Source: Haematospirillum sp. H1815 (GTDB taxonomy: Bacteria > Pseudomonadota > Alphaproteobacteria > Rhodospirillales > Rhodospirillaceae). From it: a stretch of DNA of 64,000 nucleotides. The position numbers and the translations under genes are program-made. Below are positions 62,526-64,000 of this stretch, piece by piece. The stretch covers positions 28,776 through 92,775 of the forward strand of contig NZ_JAAVTA010000010.1 of the NCBI RefSeq assembly GCF_012102705.1, given 5' to 3'. The stretch's first letter is position 1; the number at the start of each line of letters is the position of its first letter. The notes under the pieces were generated by a model. That model saw nothing but the letters and a program-made list of their open reading frames with translations. It searched no databases and had not been told where the DNA came from.

Positions 62526-63891
62526 GTGAAACTACAAGCGCATCTATTTCCTTTTATTGCCTTGTGTTTGTGCATGGTGTGCATACAGCTTGATTCATTT
62601 GCTGTGAATACGGCGTTAGTACGCATGTCACATGACTTTGGGGCCGATCAGGACACAATGAAGTGGGTTGTTGCCGCCTATCTAATTGGGGTTGGAGCCT
62701 TAATGTATCCAGCTGGAGTCATCAGTGATTCAATTGGATATCATCGTACCTGTCGATGTGGGATGATTTTTGTTTTTAATTGCGACCGCACTCTGTGCGC
62801 TTGCGCAATCTTCAGTACACTTAATCGGTTTTCGCGTCCTGCAAGGAGCGGCGGCTGGTATAGTTGTCTCTTCGGGAATTGCCTTACTCACAACATATTA
62901 TGAGGATTTCCGTGAAAAAATAGCTTTTGTCATGGCCATAGGAAGTTTTTCTATGGCCATAGGACCGGTTCTTGGAGGAATCGCCAGTGACTATGCTTCA
63001 TGGCGGTTCATTTTTGCCATTTGCATTCCTTTAGTTGGGCTCGCAACCCTCCTTTTGTACCTCTCCCCCCTAAAAAACAAACCTCAGGCCGTGTATCATG
63101 ATTACCGTGTACTTATAAGTGTGACCGCGTTTTCTCTTTTGGTTGCGTCGATGTCTCTGCTTATGGATGCTCGCTTTGGTTCACAAAATTTTTTACTTTT
63201 TTGTGGAGCATCAACATTCTTTTTCGCCTTGGTACTATATAGACAATTCTTTAGTCCATATCCCGTCGTTGATCCCGGATTGATGCGTCAAAAAAAGTAC
63301 TTAATGGTTACAGCCTTGGGTGTTGTTTCCAATATTTCTCTTTTAACAGTCATTTACCTTTTTCCTTTATCACTTCAGGCCTATTGGGGTCTGTCCTTGG
63401 CACACTCAAGTGTAAGCTTTTGCGCTGTTGCCATCATGGTTGGGCTTGGGGGGTATTGTTCGGGGCGTATTTCGCTGTCACGCGAAATTTCTGTTCTTGT
63501 GGGCAGTTTTTGTGCGGCGAGTATTCTTTTTTACGTTCTATCCTTCGATGTTTCTTTAATTTTCTATTTTATATTGATGGGGAGCCTTGGTTTCCTCCTG
63601 GGCATGACAAATTCGCTTACCCTCGTTGCCAGTCAAAACGCCGCCCCAAAAGGGTTGGAGGGGGCCGCCTCTGGATTGACCAAAACGCTTGTCACAATAT
63701 TGGGAGCTGTGGGAATCTTATTTGCAGGTGCTTCCGTTGCCCCCTCCACAGAGGCTTGGAGTGTATACGAGCGCATCTACATGAATCTCTCTCTCTTGTT
63801 ATGTGGATCCTTAGTTCTTCCTTTACTTTGGTACCTCAATAAAATCCAAAGAATGGAGGAGCGTAAAAATAATCCGATGAGGCGAAGCTGA
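62526..63891 (+). pseudogene. MFS drug-efflux-type transporter (DHA2-like), disrupted by a one-base frameshift
   Basis: The first frame (GTG start, weak ribosome-binding site) encodes helices 1-2 with LDSFAVNTALVRMSHDFGAD and AGVISDSIGYHRT. The frame then breaks at a TTTTT run (62767-62771). The next frame continues with LFLIATALCALAQSSVHLIG, RVLQGAAAGIVVSSGIALLT and IGPVLGGIASDYASWRFIF, the order expected in one protein. Deleting one T restores a protein of about 455 residues with roughly 12-14 membrane segments. The gene is clearly more AT-rich than its neighbours, so acquisition is likely. A sequencing error at the homopolymer cannot be excluded. Confidence 0.8.
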
Positions 63892-64000
63892 AGCTGATGG
63901 AGCTGCAGCTGAGCGGTCAGCTTGAAGAGATCACGCAACAGCAGAGTGTAAATCGTGTTGAGGCTGGATCTGGTAGTTTGTTTGTATCGGGTTGGCGCCC
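63873..64000 (+). pseudogene. 5'-truncated fragment resembling a phage 3TM holin, continuing past the window
   Basis: A reading frame overlapping the last residues of the MFS gene encodes DEAKLKLMELQLSGQLEEIT, then VNRVEAGSGSLFVSGWRP, and stays open to the window end. The helix ending in NkVEAxSxsxFVxGWRP is what precedes the first membrane span in 3TM holins of prophages and gene transfer agents. The expected upstream part is missing, because the frame has a stop just before 63873. The first usable ATG is at 63897. The family call rests on about 40 residues. Confidence 0.5.

Overview
The window looks like a chromosome segment of an alphaproteobacterium, probably Rhodospirillales-like. I infer this from the style of the ribosomal proteins, the GTG/ATG starts, a DUF1127 protein, an ArsR-methyltransferase upstream of metF, and an NrdA without an ATP cone. 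I cannot name a genus. LEFT HALF (1-35.4 kb, almost all minus strand): the classical translation/transcription supercluster runs without interruption. In transcription order it holds tRNA-Tyr, tRNA-Gly, tuf copy 2, tRNA-Trp, secE, nusG, rplK, rplA, rplJ, rplL, rpoB, rpoC and a strong terminator. A str promoter follows, then rpsL, rpsG, fusA, tuf copy 1, the S10 operon (rpsJ to rpsQ), the spc operon (rplN to secY, adk) and the alpha operon (rpsM, rpsK, rpoA, rplQ). A periplasmic HtrA protease (DegQ type) and the truncated replication-recombination ATPase RarA lie downstream. Perfect hairpins sit at several operon junctions. MIDDLE (35.4-43.7 kb): the strands alternate. rlmB and tRNA-Thr face rightwards. 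They are followed by three unrecognised small genes, then on the minus strand a heme O synthase (ctaB), a divergent heme-copper oxidase subunit I-like protein and a 50-residue membrane protein. Next come a DUF2189 membrane protein, a TusA/rhodanese divergent pair, a universal stress protein and a MarR regulator. RIGHT (43.8-62.3 kb): nrdA-nrdB lie behind a promoter that carries two NrdR-like boxes exactly 31 bp apart. yaiI, a CheZ phosphatase, aminopeptidase P, DUF1127, prmA, a Dabb protein and a UvrD helicase follow. A methionine operon comes next (ArsR-methyltransferase fusion, metF, metH), then mlaA and mlaC of the lipid-asymmetry pathway. END (62.4-64 kb): base composition drops to AT-rich. 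An MFS drug-efflux-type gene is broken by a one-base frameshift. Its 3' end runs straight into an in-frame fragment resembling a phage 3TM holin, which suggests acquired DNA or a prophage edge continuing beyond the window. The items most worth a second look are the S12 Lys-to-Pro change at residue 88, the near-identical tuf pair with one Pro-to-Ser change, the unusual oxidase subunit beside ctaB, the NrdR operator pair, the overlapping alternative hairpins between rplL and rpoB, and the MFS/holin junction. I found no CRISPR array, rRNA gene or intact insertion sequence.
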